Positions 41,877-53,489 of a DNA stretch of 64,000 bases are shown here, one piece after another. Made by a program: the position numbers and the translations under genes. Within the stretch, counting starts at the first letter, position 1; the number at the start of each line of letters is the position of its first letter. The stretch is taken from positions 62,001 to 126,000 of the forward strand of contig CALWIW010000001.1 of NCBI GenBank assembly GCA_944380855.1, read 5' to 3'. The notes beneath the pieces are model-generated. The model did not search any database, had not been told where the DNA came from, and was given only the letters and a program-made list of their open reading frames with translations. This stretch comes from an uncultured Clostridia bacterium. GTDB lineage: Bacteria; Bacillota; Clostridia; Oscillospirales; Acutalibacteraceae.

Positions 41877-42214
41877 TTTGGAGGACTCTGTCCTCCATAC
41901 CACCTGCCAAAGGGACAGTGGTCCCTTTGGAATCCCGGGTTTGCTTACATACAGGTTTTATCTTGGAAATTTGTTCTTATTATATTCAGGTTTTATTATT
42001 TTTCTTTTTTAACCTAAATGCAGCATAATTATTCCAATTTTTAAACAAAACGTTTCGCCTGCCGTGTAACGAAAGTTTAATTTTATATGCTACGCTTGCA
42101 CGGTAGAATCAAAAAATTCAAACCACCTGACAAAGGAACAGTCGTACCTTTGGAATCCCGGGTTTGCTTACATACAGGTTTTATCTTGTAAGTTGTTCTT
42201 CTTATATTCAAGTT
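41877..42214. repeat. Repeat block between proB and proA (families B, A, B)
   Basis: A family B core with both hairpins (TTGGAGGACTCTGTCCTCCA and CCAAAGGGACAGTGGTCCCTTTGG) is followed by AATCCCGGGTTTGCTTACA and an AT-rich tail. A family A copy follows near 42050-42110 with arms GCCGTG (42061-42066) and CACGGT (42099-42104). A second, decayed B copy comes next, from about 42122. The ~98-base segment from 41899 recurs at 42122 with scattered changes (offset 223). The second copy runs to the proB stop codon. Confidence 0.9.
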
Positions 42215-43036
42215 TTAGTTATTCATATATTTACTGTTCAGCACACTTACCGGCTGAGCAAGGAACTTTGTTCCCACATCTACGCCGTCAATAACAGAAT
42301 AAAGAATTGACGGTGAGCTTCCGTTTACAACAATACAGTCAATTCCGTTTTCGGTGGTAAGGGTTGCGGCTTTAAGCTTTGTAGCCATTCCTCCCGTTCC
42401 TCGGTTAGAACCGCTTCCTCCTGCCATTTTTAATATATCTTCATCTATTTTTTCAACAACGGATATTTTCTTAGCCGTTGGGTTAAGTCTTGGATTTGAA
42501 TCGTACAAGCCGTCAATATCCGTAAGTATTATAAGCTGGTCTGCGTCAATAAGCACCGAAACTATTGCGGAAAGCATATCGTTATCGCCGAAGTTTGCTC
42601 CCTGAATTTCATCAATTGCAACCGTATCGTTTTCGTTTACTATAGGAATAATGCCCATACTCATAAGAGTATTCATGGTATTTAGAACATTTTCCTTTTT
42701 ATGGTCGGTTTCAATTGAGTATTTTGAAAGCAGTATCTGTGCTACAGTATGATTATACTCGCCGAATAGCTTATCATACATGAACATAAGCTCACACTGT
42801 CCTACCGCCGCCACAGCCTGCTTTTCTTTGGTAAGGGTAGGACGTTTTTGAAGTCCCAGTTTTCCCATTCCAACGCCTACAGCTCCCGAGGACACCAAAA
42901 CTATTTCGTGACCCATATTCTGCAAGTCGGAAAGAACCTTGCAAAGCTGTTCAATTCTTCTGAAATTCATCTTTCCGTTTTCATATGTGAGGGTGGAAGT
43001 TCCCACCTTTATAACCAATCTCTTTTTGCCTAACAT
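42215..43036 (-). CDS. proB: Glutamate 5-kinase, catalytic domain only
   Basis: First step of proline synthesis. The ATG at 43036 with AAAGGA before it gives 273 residues beginning MLGKKRLVIKVGTSTL. Amino-acid-kinase motifs: VSSGAVGVGMGKLG, IPIVNENDTVAIDE, FGDNDMLSAIVSVLIDAD, LTDIDGLYDSNP and GTGGMATKLKAA. The PUA domain of the ~367-residue E. coli protein is absent; several clostridial homologues are short too. It follows the amino-acid ABC genes at 32 bases and precedes proA across a repeat block. Confidence 0.95.
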   Translation of the reverse strand: MLGKKRLVIKVGTSTLTYENGKMNFRRIEQLCKVLSDLQNMGHEIVLVSSGAVGVGMGKLGLQKRPTLTKEKQAVAAVGQCELMFMYDKLFGEYNHTVAQILLSKYSIETDHKKENVLNTMNTLMSMGIIPIVNENDTVAIDEIQGANFGDNDMLSAIVSVLIDADQLIILTDIDGLYDSNPRLNPTAKKISVVEKIDEDILKMAGGSGSNRGTGGMATKLKAATLTTENGIDCIVVNGSSPSILYSVIDGVDVGTKFLAQPVSVLNSKYMNN

Positions 43037-43068
43037 TTTATATCCTTTCATCAGCCTGACGGCTGCTG

Positions 43069-43842
43069 TTATCTTTCAGCTCTGTCCTCATTATATTTTG
43101 CCAAAAACTCCAGTGTTCTTGGATTTTTTGTGTTTTCAAAAACTTCCTCAGGCGTTCCGCTTTCAACAATAACGCCGTCTGCCATAAATATTACCCTGTC
43201 AGCCACATTTTTAGCAAAAGCCATTTCGTGGGTAACAACTATCATTGTCATTTTTTCGTCTGCAAGACTTCTGATAACCTTTAAAATTTCACCGGTAAGC
43301 TCAGGGTCAAGTGCAGATGTAGGCTCGTCAAAAAGCAGAAGCTCGGGATTTAACGCCATTGCACGGGCAATTGATACTCTCTGCTGCTGACCACCCGAAA
43401 GCTGATAAGGATAATAATCCCCTCTGTCCGCAAGTCCCATTTTTTTCAAAAGAACTTTTGCGGCAGCCTCCGCCTCTTCCTTTGATTGTCCCAAAACATT
43501 TATCGGTGCGGCGGTGATATTTTTCATAACGCTCATATGAGGGAAAAGATTAAAGTTTTGGAAAACAAGTCCGTAATGAAGATTTATTTTGTGTCTTTCC
43601 TCTTTATCCGCATAAACCGCTTTTCCGTCAACAGTTTTAACCAAGGTATCACCGCAGATTACTATTTCACCCCTGTCCACGGTTTCAAGCTGGGTTATAC
43701 ATCTCAGCAGGGTACTTTTTCCGGAACCGCTTGGTCCTATAATCGCCAGCACTTCACCCTTATTAACATCAAAGGATATATTTTTTAAAACCTCCAGCTT
43801 ACCGAAGGACTTTTCTATATTTTTTGCTTCAAGCATTTTCAT
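43069..43842 (-). CDS. Polar amino-acid ABC transporter, ATP-binding protein
   Basis: A 257-residue GlnQ/ArtP-type ATPase: Walker [10 protein letters not shown] (36-44), signature [20 protein letters not shown], Walker [14 protein letters not shown] and switch [11 protein letters not shown]. The start has GGAGG nine bases before it. It is the third gene of a binding-protein / permease / ATPase set, followed at 32 bases by proB, so import of a glutamate-family amino acid may be linked to proline synthesis. The substrate is inferred from context only. Confidence 0.94.
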   Translation of the reverse strand: MKMLEAKNIEKSFGKLEVLKNISFDVNKGEVLAIIGPSGSGKSTLLRCITQLETVDRGEIVICGDTLVKTVDGKAVYADKEERHKINLHYGLVFQNFNLFPHMSVMKNITAAPINVLGQSKEEAEAAAKVLLKKMGLADRGDYYPYQLSGGQQQRVSIARAMALNPELLLFDEPTSALDPELTGEILKVIRSLADEKMTMIVVTHEMAFAKNVADRVIFMADGVIVESGTPEEVFENTKNPRTLEFLAKYNEDRAER

Positions 43843-43857
43843 ATGACAATACCTCCG

Positions 43858-44499
43858 TTATCTGTAATAGCTGAGTCTTTTTTCCGCAACGCTGAAGCAT
43901 TTGGAAACAATACCGTTCATAACAAGATAGAACAAAGCAGCGATAATAAAAGGAACAAAGTTTGCAGCGGAATTTGCCCAGTCGGAAGTAACCTTCATAA
44001 GCTCAACAACAGAAATAACCTTTGCCAATGAGGTATCCTTTACAAGTGTTATAAACTCGTTGCCCATTGGCGGCAAAATTCTTTTTATTACCTGAGGAAG
44101 AATAATTTTAAAGAAAGTCTGCTTTTTGCTGAATCCCAAAACATTTGCCGCTTCATACTGACCCACAGGGATACTTTCCATACCGCCTCTGTAAATCTCC
44201 GCAAAATATGCCGCATAGTTTAACACAAAAGCCACCACAGCCGCAGGGAATCTGTCTATCCTGAACGGAAGCAAGGGATTTACAACAAAGAAAACAAACA
44301 TAAGCTGCAGCATAAGAGGAGTACCTCTTAACAGCAGAAGATAAAGCTTAACAGGAATGTTGATAATTTTTAATTTTGAACGTCTGCCCACACAAAGAAT
44401 AAGCCCCAAAGGCAGAGAAAACAAAAGTGTAAGTCCAAAAAGCAGCAGGGAGTTTAAAGTACCCTCCAGCATTTCAGATAAAAGTATACTATAGTTCAC
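43858..44499 (-). CDS. Polar amino-acid ABC transporter, permease
   Basis: A 213-residue HisM/GlnP-type membrane subunit with about five helices. The ATPase-contact EAA loop is visible as YEAANVLGFSKKQTFFKIILPQVIKRILPP. GTG start with AGAGGTG seven bases before. It lies 15 bases upstream of the ATPase gene, and a terminator-like hairpin separates it from the binding-protein gene. Confidence 0.94.
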   Translation of the reverse strand: MNYSILLSEMLEGTLNSLLLFGLTLLFSLPLGLILCVGRRSKLKIINIPVKLYLLLLRGTPLMLQLMFVFFVVNPLLPFRIDRFPAAVVAFVLNYAAYFAEIYRGGMESIPVGQYEAANVLGFSKKQTFFKIILPQVIKRILPPMGNEFITLVKDTSLAKVISVVELMKVTSDWANSAANFVPFIIAALFYLVMNGIVSKCFSVAEKRLSYYR

Positions 44500-44611
44500 A
44501 GGAACACCTCTCTAAATCAATTTCCTTATATAATAAAAATACCTGCAATAAATTTTTATAAAAGTGGAATATCTTAGCTTTAAAACCAGTTTTATGTATT
44601 CAAACCAAAAC

Positions 44612-44647
44612 AAACTTAAGGGCAGGCAATGCCCACCCTTAATTTTT
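44612..44647 (-). terminator. Intra-operon terminator/attenuator after the binding-protein gene
   Basis: TTAAGGG / CCCTTAA (44616-44622, 44636-44642) with an inner GGGC / GCCT pairing, followed on the minus strand by GTTTGTTTT. It probably makes the binding protein more abundant than the permease and ATPase. Confidence 0.75.
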
Positions 44648-44665
44648 CATATTACAGCATTAAAA

Positions 44666-45511
44666 TCAGATTGTTGTAACGTCCTCGTCAAACCAATTTG
44701 TGGAGATTTCAGCCAAAGTGCCGTCCTCTTTCATTTCCTTGAGAGTATCCATAACCTTGTTCATCAAGGCCTCGTCGCCCTTTCTGAAAGCGATAACATA
44801 CTCTTCCTCAGAAAGAGTAATCTCCTTGCCGTCTGCCTCTAAAAGTCTGTATTTGCCCGGCTTCATATTCATGTAGTTTGTAGCAACCTTTTCGTCAAGC
44901 ACAATGCCGTCAACAGTCTTATTGTCAAGCTCTGTAATAGCACTGAGATAATCCTGAATCTTTATTACGTTGCCCAAAGAGTTCTTAAACTCTGCATTGG
45001 AATCTGCGTTAAGTGCATTTTCACCGGAAGAACCTGACTGAACTGCAACTGTTTTGCCTGCGAGAGAAGCAAGGTCTGTAAATTCTGAATCCTGAGCAAC
45101 CATAACAACCTGAGTATTTTTCATATATGCAGGTGAAAGAAGCATTGCCTCTGCACGTTCAGGGTCGGAAGTAAAGCCGTTCCAAATACAGTCAATATTT
45201 CCGCCGTTAAGCTCTGCTTCCTTTGTTTCCCAAACGATAGGCTGTAAAACAAGTTCTACACCCAGTCTTGAGCAAACCTCTTTAGCAAGGTCAACGTCAA
45301 AGCCTACAATCTCGCCTGTTTCAGGATCTTTATAACCCATTGGCGGGAAGCTGTCGTCAAGTCCCATAACAAGCTTTCCAGCCTGCTCTACTTTTGTCCA
45401 TGAATCGTCGGTACCGCTGTCTTTGGTTGCACTTGTATCACTGTTTCCGCAGCCGGCAGCTATTGTACCGAACATAAGAATTGCCATAAGCATTGCAAGT
45501 ATTTTTTTCAC
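44666..45511 (-). CDS. Amino-acid ABC transporter substrate-binding lipoprotein
   Basis: An extracellular lipoprotein of 281 residues from a GTG at 45511 (GGAGGAG before it). The signal peptide ends in the lipobox IAAGC, followed by a Ser/Thr/Asp-rich linker. The SBP_bac_3 fold is indicated by GLDDSFPPMGYKDPETGEIVGFDVDLAKEV, AVQSGSSGENAL and YVIAFRKGDEALM. This family binds polar amino acids such as glutamine, glutamate, cystine or arginine; which one cannot be determined here. It is the first gene of the transporter operon with its own promoter. Confidence 0.94.
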   Translation of the reverse strand: MKKILAMLMAILMFGTIAAGCGNSDTSATKDSGTDDSWTKVEQAGKLVMGLDDSFPPMGYKDPETGEIVGFDVDLAKEVCSRLGVELVLQPIVWETKEAELNGGNIDCIWNGFTSDPERAEAMLLSPAYMKNTQVVMVAQDSEFTDLASLAGKTVAVQSGSSGENALNADSNAEFKNSLGNVIKIQDYLSAITELDNKTVDGIVLDEKVATNYMNMKPGKYRLLEADGKEITLSEEEYVIAFRKGDEALMNKVMDTLKEMKEDGTLAEISTNWFDEDVTTI

Positions 45512-45563
45512 AATTAACTCCTCCGAAATTTTATTTCCGAATTTCACTTCGGTGACCTTTTGT

Positions 45564-45592
45564 ATTCTATCACATTATCACAGTAAAGTAAA
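45564..45592 (-). promoter_or_regulatory. Promoter of the amino-acid ABC operon
   Basis: On the minus strand TTTACT (45587-45592) and TAGAAT (45564-45569) are separated by 17 bases, about 50 bases upstream of the start. The leader contains CCGAA / TTCGG repeats. Confidence 0.6.
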
Positions 45593-45662
45593 GTCTTTTT
45601 AAAAATTTTGCAAAATATATAGAGCCTTTTTTAAAAATCTTATAAAGCAGTTCTATAGCAAG

Positions 45663-45885
45663 TGTTTTTTGGGGGAATTTTGGGATTCCAAAGGGACCAC
45701 TGTCCCTTTGGCAGGTAGTTTGGAGGACAGCGTCCTCCAAAGACTTAAATACTGCAAAATAACAAAGCAGTGGCAAAACAACAGTTTGGTGAACTGTTGT
45801 TGCTGTTACCCCACGTCTTTGTTCACGATAAATATTTATTTATTCTAAATTGACTTTTTACTCCAAATATTGACAAAGAACCGTC
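45663..45885 (-). repeat. Family B repeat, full-length copy
   Basis: It matches the 36356-36580 element over its full length in the opposite orientation. Hairpins: CCAAAGGGACCACTGTCCCTTTGG, TTGGAGGACAGCGTCCTCCAA and AACAACAGTTTGGTGAACTGTTGTT. The last hairpin carries changes on both arms relative to the other copy. It ends in TATTGACAAAGAACC. It lies between the amino-acid ABC operon promoter and the rpoC terminator. Confidence 0.9.
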
Positions 45886-45892
45886 GAAACAA

Positions 45893-45930
45893 ATCAAAAA
45901 CCGCCGGGCTTAACACCCGGCGGTTTATTA
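45893..45930 (-). terminator. Terminator of the rpoBC operon
   Basis: AAACCGCCGGG / CCCGGCGGTTT with a CTTAACA loop (stem core 45901-45908 and 45916-45923), with T-rich sequence after it on the minus strand, about 15 bases after the rpoC stop. Confidence 0.88.
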
Positions 45931-45940
45931 CTAAATCATA

Positions 45941-48900
45941 TTATTCCTCAGAGGAATGTTCCTCAATATCGGAAGTTTCCAACGGAGCAACACTTGCGGC
46001 AGACTGAACAGCCGGAGTATTCTCCTCAATTTCGATATAGTTATATCTTGTCATACCTGTACCGGCAGGAACAAGCTTACCGATAATAACGTTTTCTTTA
46101 AGTCCGATAAGCGGGTCAACCTTGCCCTTGATAGCAGCGTCTGTGAGAACTCTTGTTGTTTCCTGGAAGGAAGCCGCAGACAAGAAGCTGTCTGTTGCAA
46201 GAGAAGCCTTTGTAATACCCAAGAGAAGCTGAGTATATGTTGCCTCTCTAAGACCATCTTCTCCGTTTTCAATTCTCTTTCTGATATCCTCGTTGGCAAA
46301 TATTACATCGTTCTTGTCGTACATCTGACCAGCCATAAATTCGGTGCTTCCTGCGTCCTCAACTCTTACCTTCTTCATCATCTGGCGGACGATAACCTCG
46401 ATATGCTTATCGTTGATATCAACACCCTGCAAGCGGTAAGTACTCTGAACTTCGGAAATAAGGTAGTCCTGAACTGCATTTGCACCCAAAATAGCAAGTA
46501 TATCGTGCGGGTTAACAGAACCGTCGGTGATTTTATCTCCGGCTTTAATCTGCTGACCTTCTTCAACCTTAACTCTGAATCCGAACGGAATAAGATACTG
46601 TCTTTCTTCCTGTGTTTCAGGGTTAAAGATAACTGCGTGTCTGTTGTTCTTGATTTCCTCGAAACGAACCTCACCGTCAATTTCACTGATGATTGCAAGG
46701 CTCTTCGGCTTTCTGCCCTCAAAGAGTTCTTCAACACGTGGAAGACCCTGTGTAATATCTTCTGCGGAAGCAACACCGCCGGTATGGAAGGTTCTCATTG
46801 TAAGCTGTGTACCAGGCTCACCGATAGACTGAGCTGCAATAATACCAACAGCCTCACCCACGTTAACAGGCATACCGTTTGCAAGGTTTGCACCGTAGCA
46901 CTTCTTGCAGACGCCGTGTTTTGCACGGCAGCCGAGAATACTGCGGATTGTGATTTTCTCTGTACCTGCGTTTACGATAATGTCTGCATCGTGTTCGTCC
47001 ATCATCTTATCCTTGGACACAAGCACCTCGCCTGTTTCCTTATCACAGAAATCATCAACAAGATATCTGCCGATAAGACGCTCGTGGAGTCCCTCGATAA
47101 CCTGATTGCCTGATTTGATGTCGAATATCTCCAGACCCTCCTGTGAACCGCAGTCGTCCTCACGGATAATAACATCCTGTGAAACGTCAACAAGACGACG
47201 GGTAAGGTAACCGGAGTCAGCTGTTCTAAGAGCTGTATCGGCAAGACCTTTACGAGCACCACGGGAGGAAATAAAGTATTCCAAAATGTTAAGACCTTCA
47301 CGGTAGTTAGCTCTGATTGGAATTTCGATTGTTTTACCTGATGTGTTGGCGATAAGACCACGCATACCGGCAAGCTGACGAATCTGGCTCATGCTACCAC
47401 GGGCACCGGAGTCAGCCATCATGTAAATCGGGTTATATTTACCCAAATTCTTCTGAAGTGCTGCGGTAACGTCGTTTGTAGCGTTCTCCCAAACCTTAAG
47501 AACTCTTGCGTAACGCTCTTCGTTGGAGAACATACCGTTCATGTAATACTCTCTGATTTCGTCAACCTCTTTTTCAGCGGCAGCGATAATCTCTTTCTTA
47601 GCAGGCGGAATTTCAGCGTCGCAAACCGCAACGGTGATAGCACCTCTTGTTGAATACTTATAGCCCTGTGCCTTAATATCATCAAGCACCTGAGCCGCTA
47701 CCTGTGCACCGTGAATACGGATACAGGCGTCAACAATTTTACCAAGCTGTTTCTTTCCTACAAGGAAGTCAATTTCAAGCTTGAATTTATTTTCAGGCTT
47801 AGATCTGTCAACAAATCCCAAATCCTGAGGAATCGGGTCGTTGAATATAATCTTACCAACTGTTGTATCAATGATACCGGATTCCTCCACACCGTCAATA
47901 ACCATAGTGCGGCGAACCTTAATCTTAGAATGAAGCTTTACTACTCCGGCACTGTATGCCATCATAGCTTCGTTTACGTCGCAGAATACTTTGCCTTCGC
48001 CCGGTTCTCCGTCCTTATCAAGAGTAAGGTAGTAAGAACCCAAAATCATATCCTGTGTAGGAACAGCAACAGGACGTCCGTCGGAAGGTTTCAAAAGGTT
48101 TCCAGCGGCAAGCATCAAAAATCTTGCCTCAGCCTGTGCTTCTGCGGAAAGGGGAACGTGAACAGCCATCTGGTCGCCGTCGAAGTCGGCGTTAAATGCT
48201 GTACAAACAAGTGGGTGAAGCTTCAATGCACGGCCCTCAACAAGAACCGGTTCGAAAGCCTGAATACCAAGTCTGTGAAGTGTAGGAGCACGGTTCAAAA
48301 GCACCGGATGTCCTTTGATTACAACTTCAAGAGCGTCCCAAACCTCAGGCTTTGCTCTTTCAACAGCTTTTCTTGCTGCCTTAATGTTTACAACGTTCTT
48401 TGTTTCAACAAGACGTTTCATAACGAAAGGCTTAAAGAGCTCCAAAGCCATCTCCTTAGGAAGACCGCACTGGTACATTTTAAGTTCAGGACCAACAACG
48501 ATAACAGAACGTCCGGAGTAGTCAACACGCTTACCCAAAAGGTTCTGACGGAAACGTCCCTGCTTACCCTTAAGCATATCGGAAAGAGATTTCAAAGGAC
48601 GGTTGTTAGGACCTGTAACAGGTCTGCCTCTTCTGCCGTTGTCTATAAGTGCGTCAACAGCTTCCTGAAGCATTCTCTTTTCGTTTCTTATAATTATATC
48701 AGGAGCTTCAAGCTCTAAAAGTCTTTTAAGACGGTTGTTTCTGTTTATAACACGTCTGTAAAGGTCGTTGAGGTCGGAGGTTGCGAAACGTCCGCCGTCA
48801 AGCTGAACCATAGGTCTGATATCCGGCGGAATTACCGGAACAACGTCAAGAATCATCCATTCAGGGCGGTTTCCTGACATTCTGAAGCTTTCAACAACCT

Positions 48901-49531
48901 CAAGTCTTTTCAAAAGACGAACTCTCTTCTGACCGGAAGCACCCTCAAGCTGAGTTCTCAGGGACTCTGAAAGCTCATCAAGATTAATCTCCTGCAAAAG
49001 CTCTTTAATAGCTTCAGCACCCATAGAAGCCTTAAAGTCGTCGTCATACTTTTCTCTCATGTCATTGTACTCACGCTCTGTAAGGCACTGCATCTTCACA
49101 AGGTCACGGCAGTCACCGGGATCTGTTACAATGTAGGAAGCAAAGTACAAAACTTTTTCAAGCATTCTCGGAGAAATATCCAGCATAAGGGAAATTCTTG
49201 AAGGAATACCCTTGAAATACCAAATGTGAGATACCGGAGCGGCAAGCTCAATGTGACCCATACGTTCACGTCTTACTTTTGCTCTTGTTACCTCAACGCC
49301 GCAGCGGTCGCAGACCTTACCCTTAAAACGGATTCTCTTGTACTTACCGCAGTGGCATTCCCAGTCCTTGGTAGGTCCGAAAATACGCTCGCAGAACAAG
49401 CCGTCAACCTCAGGCTTTAAGGTTCTGTAGTTGATTGTCTCCGGCTTTTTTACCTCGCCATAAGACCATGCTCTTATCTGGTCAGGGGAAGCAAGTCCTA
49501 TCTTAATAGATTCAAAAACATTATGATCCAT
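45941..49531 (-). CDS. rpoC: RNA polymerase beta' subunit
   Basis: Catalytic subunit of RNA polymerase, 1196 residues, typical for Firmicutes. The N-terminal zinc site is [20 protein letters not shown], the catalytic Mg-binding loop is NADFDGDQ, the bridge-helix/trigger-loop region contains [21 protein letters not shown], and the second zinc site is [20 protein letters not shown] precedes the ATG. It follows rpoB by 14 bases. The C-terminus ends in an acidic tail ([10 protein letters not shown]). Confidence 0.99.
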   Translation of the reverse strand: MDHNVFESIKIGLASPDQIRAWSYGEVKKPETINYRTLKPEVDGLFCERIFGPTKDWECHCGKYKRIRFKGKVCDRCGVEVTRAKVRRERMGHIELAAPVSHIWYFKGIPSRISLMLDISPRMLEKVLYFASYIVTDPGDCRDLVKMQCLTEREYNDMREKYDDDFKASMGAEAIKELLQEINLDELSESLRTQLEGASGQKRVRLLKRLEVVESFRMSGNRPEWMILDVVPVIPPDIRPMVQLDGGRFATSDLNDLYRRVINRNNRLKRLLELEAPDIIIRNEKRMLQEAVDALIDNGRRGRPVTGPNNRPLKSLSDMLKGKQGRFRQNLLGKRVDYSGRSVIVVGPELKMYQCGLPKEMALELFKPFVMKRLVETKNVVNIKAARKAVERAKPEVWDALEVVIKGHPVLLNRAPTLHRLGIQAFEPVLVEGRALKLHPLVCTAFNADFDGDQMAVHVPLSAEAQAEARFLMLAAGNLLKPSDGRPVAVPTQDMILGSYYLTLDKDGEPGEGKVFCDVNEAMMAYSAGVVKLHSKIKVRRTMVIDGVEESGIIDTTVGKIIFNDPIPQDLGFVDRSKPENKFKLEIDFLVGKKQLGKIVDACIRIHGAQVAAQVLDDIKAQGYKYSTRGAITVAVCDAEIPPAKKEIIAAAEKEVDEIREYYMNGMFSNEERYARVLKVWENATNDVTAALQKNLGKYNPIYMMADSGARGSMSQIRQLAGMRGLIANTSGKTIEIPIRANYREGLNILEYFISSRGARKGLADTALRTADSGYLTRRLVDVSQDVIIREDDCGSQEGLEIFDIKSGNQVIEGLHERLIGRYLVDDFCDKETGEVLVSKDKMMDEHDADIIVNAGTEKITIRSILGCRAKHGVCKKCYGANLANGMPVNVGEAVGIIAAQSIGEPGTQLTMRTFHTGGVASAEDITQGLPRVEELFEGRKPKSLAIISEIDGEVRFEEIKNNRHAVIFNPETQEERQYLIPFGFRVKVEEGQQIKAGDKITDGSVNPHDILAILGANAVQDYLISEVQSTYRLQGVDINDKHIEVIVRQMMKKVRVEDAGSTEFMAGQMYDKNDVIFANEDIRKRIENGEDGLREATYTQLLLGITKASLATDSFLSAASFQETTRVLTDAAIKGKVDPLIGLKENVIIGKLVPAGTGMTRYNYIEIEENTPAVQSAASVAPLETSDIEEHSSEE

Positions 49532-49545
49532 TGTGCTTCTCCTCC

Positions 49546-52500
49546 TTAATACTCATCTATACCGTGATCGTCGTAATCAAAGGCTGAATCATCGGCGTCT
49601 TCAAATATGGAACGCTCGTCAAAGAAGTTGCCGTCGTCGGAATCCTCGTCAAGTGAGAAACCGTCGTCCATATTTGTCATTACTTTGTTTTCTTCAAATA
49701 CTGTATCCGGCTCTTCTCCGTCATCAGCACGTGCAGGAATATCGTCGTCATCGTCAAACTTTTGCTTGAGGTCGATTTCCTCATTGTTCTTGTCAAGCAC
49801 CTTGATGTCAAGTGCCAAAGACTGAAGCTCCTTAATAAGAACCTTAAAGGACTCAGGAATACCCGGTGTAGGAATATTCTCGCCCTTTACGATTGCCTCA
49901 TAAGTCTTAACACGTCCTACAACGTCGTCGGACTTAACTGTAAGGATTTCCTGAAGTGTATATGCTGCACCGTAAGCCTCAAGTGCCCAAACTTCCATCT
50001 CTCCGAAACGCTGACCGCCGAACTGAGCTTTACCGCCCAAAGGCTGCTGAGTAACCAAAGAGTAAGGACCTGTGCTTCTTGCGTGAATCTTATCGTCAAC
50101 AAGGTGATGGAGCTTCAGGTAATACATATATCCGACAGTAACAGGGTTGTCAAAACGCTCGCCTGTACGTCCGTCGGTAAGCCATGTTTTACCGTCACGG
50201 CTGTAGCCTGCCTGTTCCAAAGCCTCGAATACGTCCTGCTCGTGTGCTCCGTCAAATACAGGAGTCATTATCTTCCATCCAAGAGCCTTTGCCGCATATC
50301 CTAAATGCACTTCAAGCACCTGACCGATGTTCATACGTGAAGGAACGCCCAATGGGTTCAAAACAATATCAAGAGGTGTACCGTCAGGAAGGAACGGCAT
50401 ATCCTCAACAGGAAGAATTCTGGAAACAACACCCTTGTTTCCGTGACGTCCTGCCATCTTGTCGCCTACGCTTATCTTTCTCTTCTGAGCAAGGTAGCAG
50501 CGTACAACCTTGTTAACGCCGGGCTGAAGCTCGTCGCGGCTGTCCTCTCTTGTGAACACCTTAACGTCAACAACGATACCGCATTCACCGTGAGGAACTC
50601 TCAAGGAAGTATCTCTTACTTCTCTTGCCTTTTCACCGAAAATAGCTCTCAAAAGTCTTTCCTCGGCTGTAAGCTCCGTTTCTCCCTTAGGAGTTACCTT
50701 ACCTACAAGGATATCTCCTGCGTGAACCTCTGCACCGATATGGATAATACCGTTCTCGTCAAGGTCTTTGAGCATATCCTCGCCTACGTTTGGAATATCT
50801 CTTGTGATTTCTTCCGGTCCAAGCTTAGTATCTCTTGCTTCTGTTTCGTATTCTTCTATATGAATTGATGTATAAACATCATCTCTAACTATCTTTTCAT
50901 TGATGAGAACTGCGTCCTCGTAGTTGTAGCCTTCCCATGTCATAAAGCCGATAAGGGCGTTTTTACCAAGGGAAATTTCACCGTTCTTTGTTGAAGGACC
51001 GTCAGCCAAAACCTCGCCCTTTACAACTCTCTGTCCTCTTGAAACAACAGGAATCTGATTGATACAGGTGCCCTGGTTGGAACGGAGGAACTTGATAACC
51101 TCAAAGTCCTGAACTCTGCCTGAGTCATACTGAACTCTGATGTGGTTTGCGTCAACGCTCATAACAACGCCGTCCTCTTCTGAGAGGATACAAACGCCTG
51201 AGTCAACGCCTGCCTTGTACTCCATACCGGTACCAACGATTGGAGACTCGGTAACAAGGAGCGGAACTGCCTGTCTCTGCATGTTTGAACCCATTAAAGC
51301 ACGGTTTGCGTCGTCGTTTTCAAGGAACGGAATCATAGCGGTAGCAACGGAAACAACCATTCTCGGAGAAACGTCCATAAAGTCGAAACGGTCTGCCGGG
51401 AATTCAACGAATTCATCTCTGAAACGTCCGTTTACTTTCTTGTGAACAAATCTGCCGTTTTCGTCCAAAGGCTCGTTAGCCTGTGCAACTGCAAATTCGT
51501 CCTCCATATCCGCTGTCATGTAGATAACCTCGTCTGTAACAACGCCGGTCTCTTTGTTTATCTTTCTGAAAGGTGCTTCAATGAAGCCGTATTCGTTAAT
51601 TCTTGCGAATGTTGCAAGGTAAGAAATAAGACCAATGTTAGGACCTTCAGGAGTTTCGATAGGACACATACGTCCGTAGTGGGTGTAGTGAACGTCACGA
51701 ACCTCAAATCCCGCTCTGTCTCTTGAAAGACCGCCGGGGCCCAATGCTGAAAGTCTTCTCTTGTGAGTAAGCTCAGCAAGAGGGTTGTTCTGATCCATGA
51801 ACTGTGAAAGCGGTGAAGAGCCGAAAAACTCTTTTATAGCCGCAGTAACAGGTCTGATATTTATAAGAGAACCTGGTGAAAGTGTTTCCAAATCGGAAGC
51901 CTGCAAAGTCATTCTCTCTCTGATAACTCTTTCAAGACGGCTGAAACCGATTCTGAACTGGTTCTGCAAAAGTTCTCCTACGCATCTTATACGTCTGTTG
52001 CCCAAGTGGTCAATATCGTCTGTAACGCCGATACCCTCTGCAAGGCAGTTCATGTAGTTGATAGATGAGAAAATATCATCTATAGTAATATGATTAGGAA
52101 TAAGGTCAGCGGCTCTTCTCTTAATTGTATGCTTGAGTTCTTCTTCGTTTTCACAGCTGTCAAGGATTTCACAGAGAACTGCAAAGCTTACCTTTTCGTT
52201 TATGCCGCACTCTTTTTTTGCGTCAAAGCTTACGTACTCGTTTATATCAACCATTCCGTTTGATATAATCTTGATTACTTTGCCCTCTTCGCCTGCAACA
52301 AAAGCAACGCTTACACCTGCGTTTTCAATTTCCATTGCTTTCTCTCTGGAAATTGTGTCGCCTCTGAGAGCCATAACCTCTCCTGTTCTCGGGTTTGCGA
52401 TAGGCTCTGCCAAAACACAGCCTGCAAGTCTGTTGGATATACCAAGCTTTTTGTTGTACTTGTAGCGTCCAACCCTTGACATATCATATCTTCTTGAATC

Positions 52501-53286
52501 AAAGAAAAGGTTATGAATATGTGTCTTTGCACTGTCTACTGTTGGAGGCTCGCTTGGACGAAGCTTTTTGTAAACTTCGATAAGACCCTCGTCAACAGAA
52601 GTTGCAGTATCCTTTTCCAATGTAGCTTTAATTCTTGCGTCGTCGCCGAAGCACTCAAGGATTTCTGCGTTTGTACCAAGTCCCAAGGCTCTGATGAAAA
52701 CCGTAACAGGAATTTTTCTGTTTTTATCTATACGAACATAGAAAACATCGTTTACATCGTTTTCGTATTCAAGCCAGGCACCTCTGTTAGGAATAACAGT
52801 AGAGCTGAAAAGCTCTTTACCTGTCTTGTCATGCTCCATTTTATAGTAAACGCCCGGGCTTCTTACAAGCTGAGATACTATAACTCTTTCAGCACCGTTA
52901 ATAACAAAGGTTCCGCTGGCTGTCATAAGCGGGAAATCACCCATGAACACATTAGAATCCTTAATTTCCCCTGTTTCCTTGTTGATAAGACGGGCAGTTA
53001 CACGCAGTGCCGCAGAATATGTTGCGTCTCTCTCCTTACACTCGATAACGCTGTAGTTAGGCTTATCCACGTCGAGAGTATAGTCGATAAAATCGAGAAC
53101 AAGATTGCCAGTGTAATCTGTTATTCCCGAAACATCCTTGAATACCTCTGCAAGTCCCTCTCTGATAAACCAGTCATAGGATTTTTTCTGCACCTCAATA
53201 AGGTTTGGCATATCAATAACTTCATCAATCTTTGCGAAGCTCTGTCTGATGTTGTTTCCAAGCTTTACCGGTTTGACATTTACCAT
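49546..53286 (-). CDS. rpoB: RNA polymerase beta subunit
   Basis: 1246 residues from the ATG at 53286 ([17 protein letters not shown]). An upstream in-frame ATG at 53313 has no ribosome site; AAAGGAG lies 11 bases before the chosen start. Conserved blocks include the rifampicin region [23 protein letters not shown] and the GKVTPKGE / [17 protein letters not shown] catalytic region. The C-terminal ~90 residues are extended and very acidic (many Asp). rplJ-rplL, its usual upstream neighbours, are not present in the 483-base gap before spoVAC, so rpoBC must have its own promoter; a weak TTCAGA-17-TATAAC is a candidate. Confidence 0.99.
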   Translation of the reverse strand: MVNVKPVKLGNNIRQSFAKIDEVIDMPNLIEVQKKSYDWFIREGLAEVFKDVSGITDYTGNLVLDFIDYTLDVDKPNYSVIECKERDATYSAALRVTARLINKETGEIKDSNVFMGDFPLMTASGTFVINGAERVIVSQLVRSPGVYYKMEHDKTGKELFSSTVIPNRGAWLEYENDVNDVFYVRIDKNRKIPVTVFIRALGLGTNAEILECFGDDARIKATLEKDTATSVDEGLIEVYKKLRPSEPPTVDSAKTHIHNLFFDSRRYDMSRVGRYKYNKKLGISNRLAGCVLAEPIANPRTGEVMALRGDTISREKAMEIENAGVSVAFVAGEEGKVIKIISNGMVDINEYVSFDAKKECGINEKVSFAVLCEILDSCENEEELKHTIKRRAADLIPNHITIDDIFSSINYMNCLAEGIGVTDDIDHLGNRRIRCVGELLQNQFRIGFSRLERVIRERMTLQASDLETLSPGSLINIRPVTAAIKEFFGSSPLSQFMDQNNPLAELTHKRRLSALGPGGLSRDRAGFEVRDVHYTHYGRMCPIETPEGPNIGLISYLATFARINEYGFIEAPFRKINKETGVVTDEVIYMTADMEDEFAVAQANEPLDENGRFVHKKVNGRFRDEFVEFPADRFDFMDVSPRMVVSVATAMIPFLENDDANRALMGSNMQRQAVPLLVTESPIVGTGMEYKAGVDSGVCILSEEDGVVMSVDANHIRVQYDSGRVQDFEVIKFLRSNQGTCINQIPVVSRGQRVVKGEVLADGPSTKNGEISLGKNALIGFMTWEGYNYEDAVLINEKIVRDDVYTSIHIEEYETEARDTKLGPEEITRDIPNVGEDMLKDLDENGIIHIGAEVHAGDILVGKVTPKGETELTAEERLLRAIFGEKAREVRDTSLRVPHGECGIVVDVKVFTREDSRDELQPGVNKVVRCYLAQKRKISVGDKMAGRHGNKGVVSRILPVEDMPFLPDGTPLDIVLNPLGVPSRMNIGQVLEVHLGYAAKALGWKIMTPVFDGAHEQDVFEALEQAGYSRDGKTWLTDGRTGERFDNPVTVGYMYYLKLHHLVDDKIHARSTGPYSLVTQQPLGGKAQFGGQRFGEMEVWALEAYGAAYTLQEILTVKSDDVVGRVKTYEAIVKGENIPTPGIPESFKVLIKELQSLALDIKVLDKNNEEIDLKQKFDDDDDIPARADDGEEPDTVFEENKVMTNMDDGFSLDEDSDDGNFFDERSIFEDADDSAFDYDDHGIDEY

Positions 53287-53453
53287 CGGGCGTATCACTC
53301 CTTTAAGAATCATTTGTGAGTAGAAAATTATTCACTGTTTCCCGTTTTTACAAACGGATTTCCGCTTTAATACCGCAAGTAAAATAATATAGCACAGCTT
53401 TAAAGCAGCAATTTTTCTGTTATAATCACTGAGGAAATGTTTCTGAAAAACTC

Positions 53454-53483
53454 TTGACAATACGGCATATTATGTGCTAATAT
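53454..53483 (+). promoter_or_regulatory. Plus-strand promoter divergent from rpoB
   Basis: TTGACA (53454-53459) and TAATAT (53478-53483) are separated by 18 bases, pointing away from rpoB into a stretch with no open reading frame. Confidence 0.65.
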
Positions 53484-53489
53484 ACCAAC

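Noticed and set aside
45956..53319. Long open frames on the plus strand opposite rpoC and rpoB
   Set aside because: They are antisense shadows of strongly conserved genes, lack ribosome sites and have Cys/Ser/Phe-rich translations typical of reversed coding sequence.
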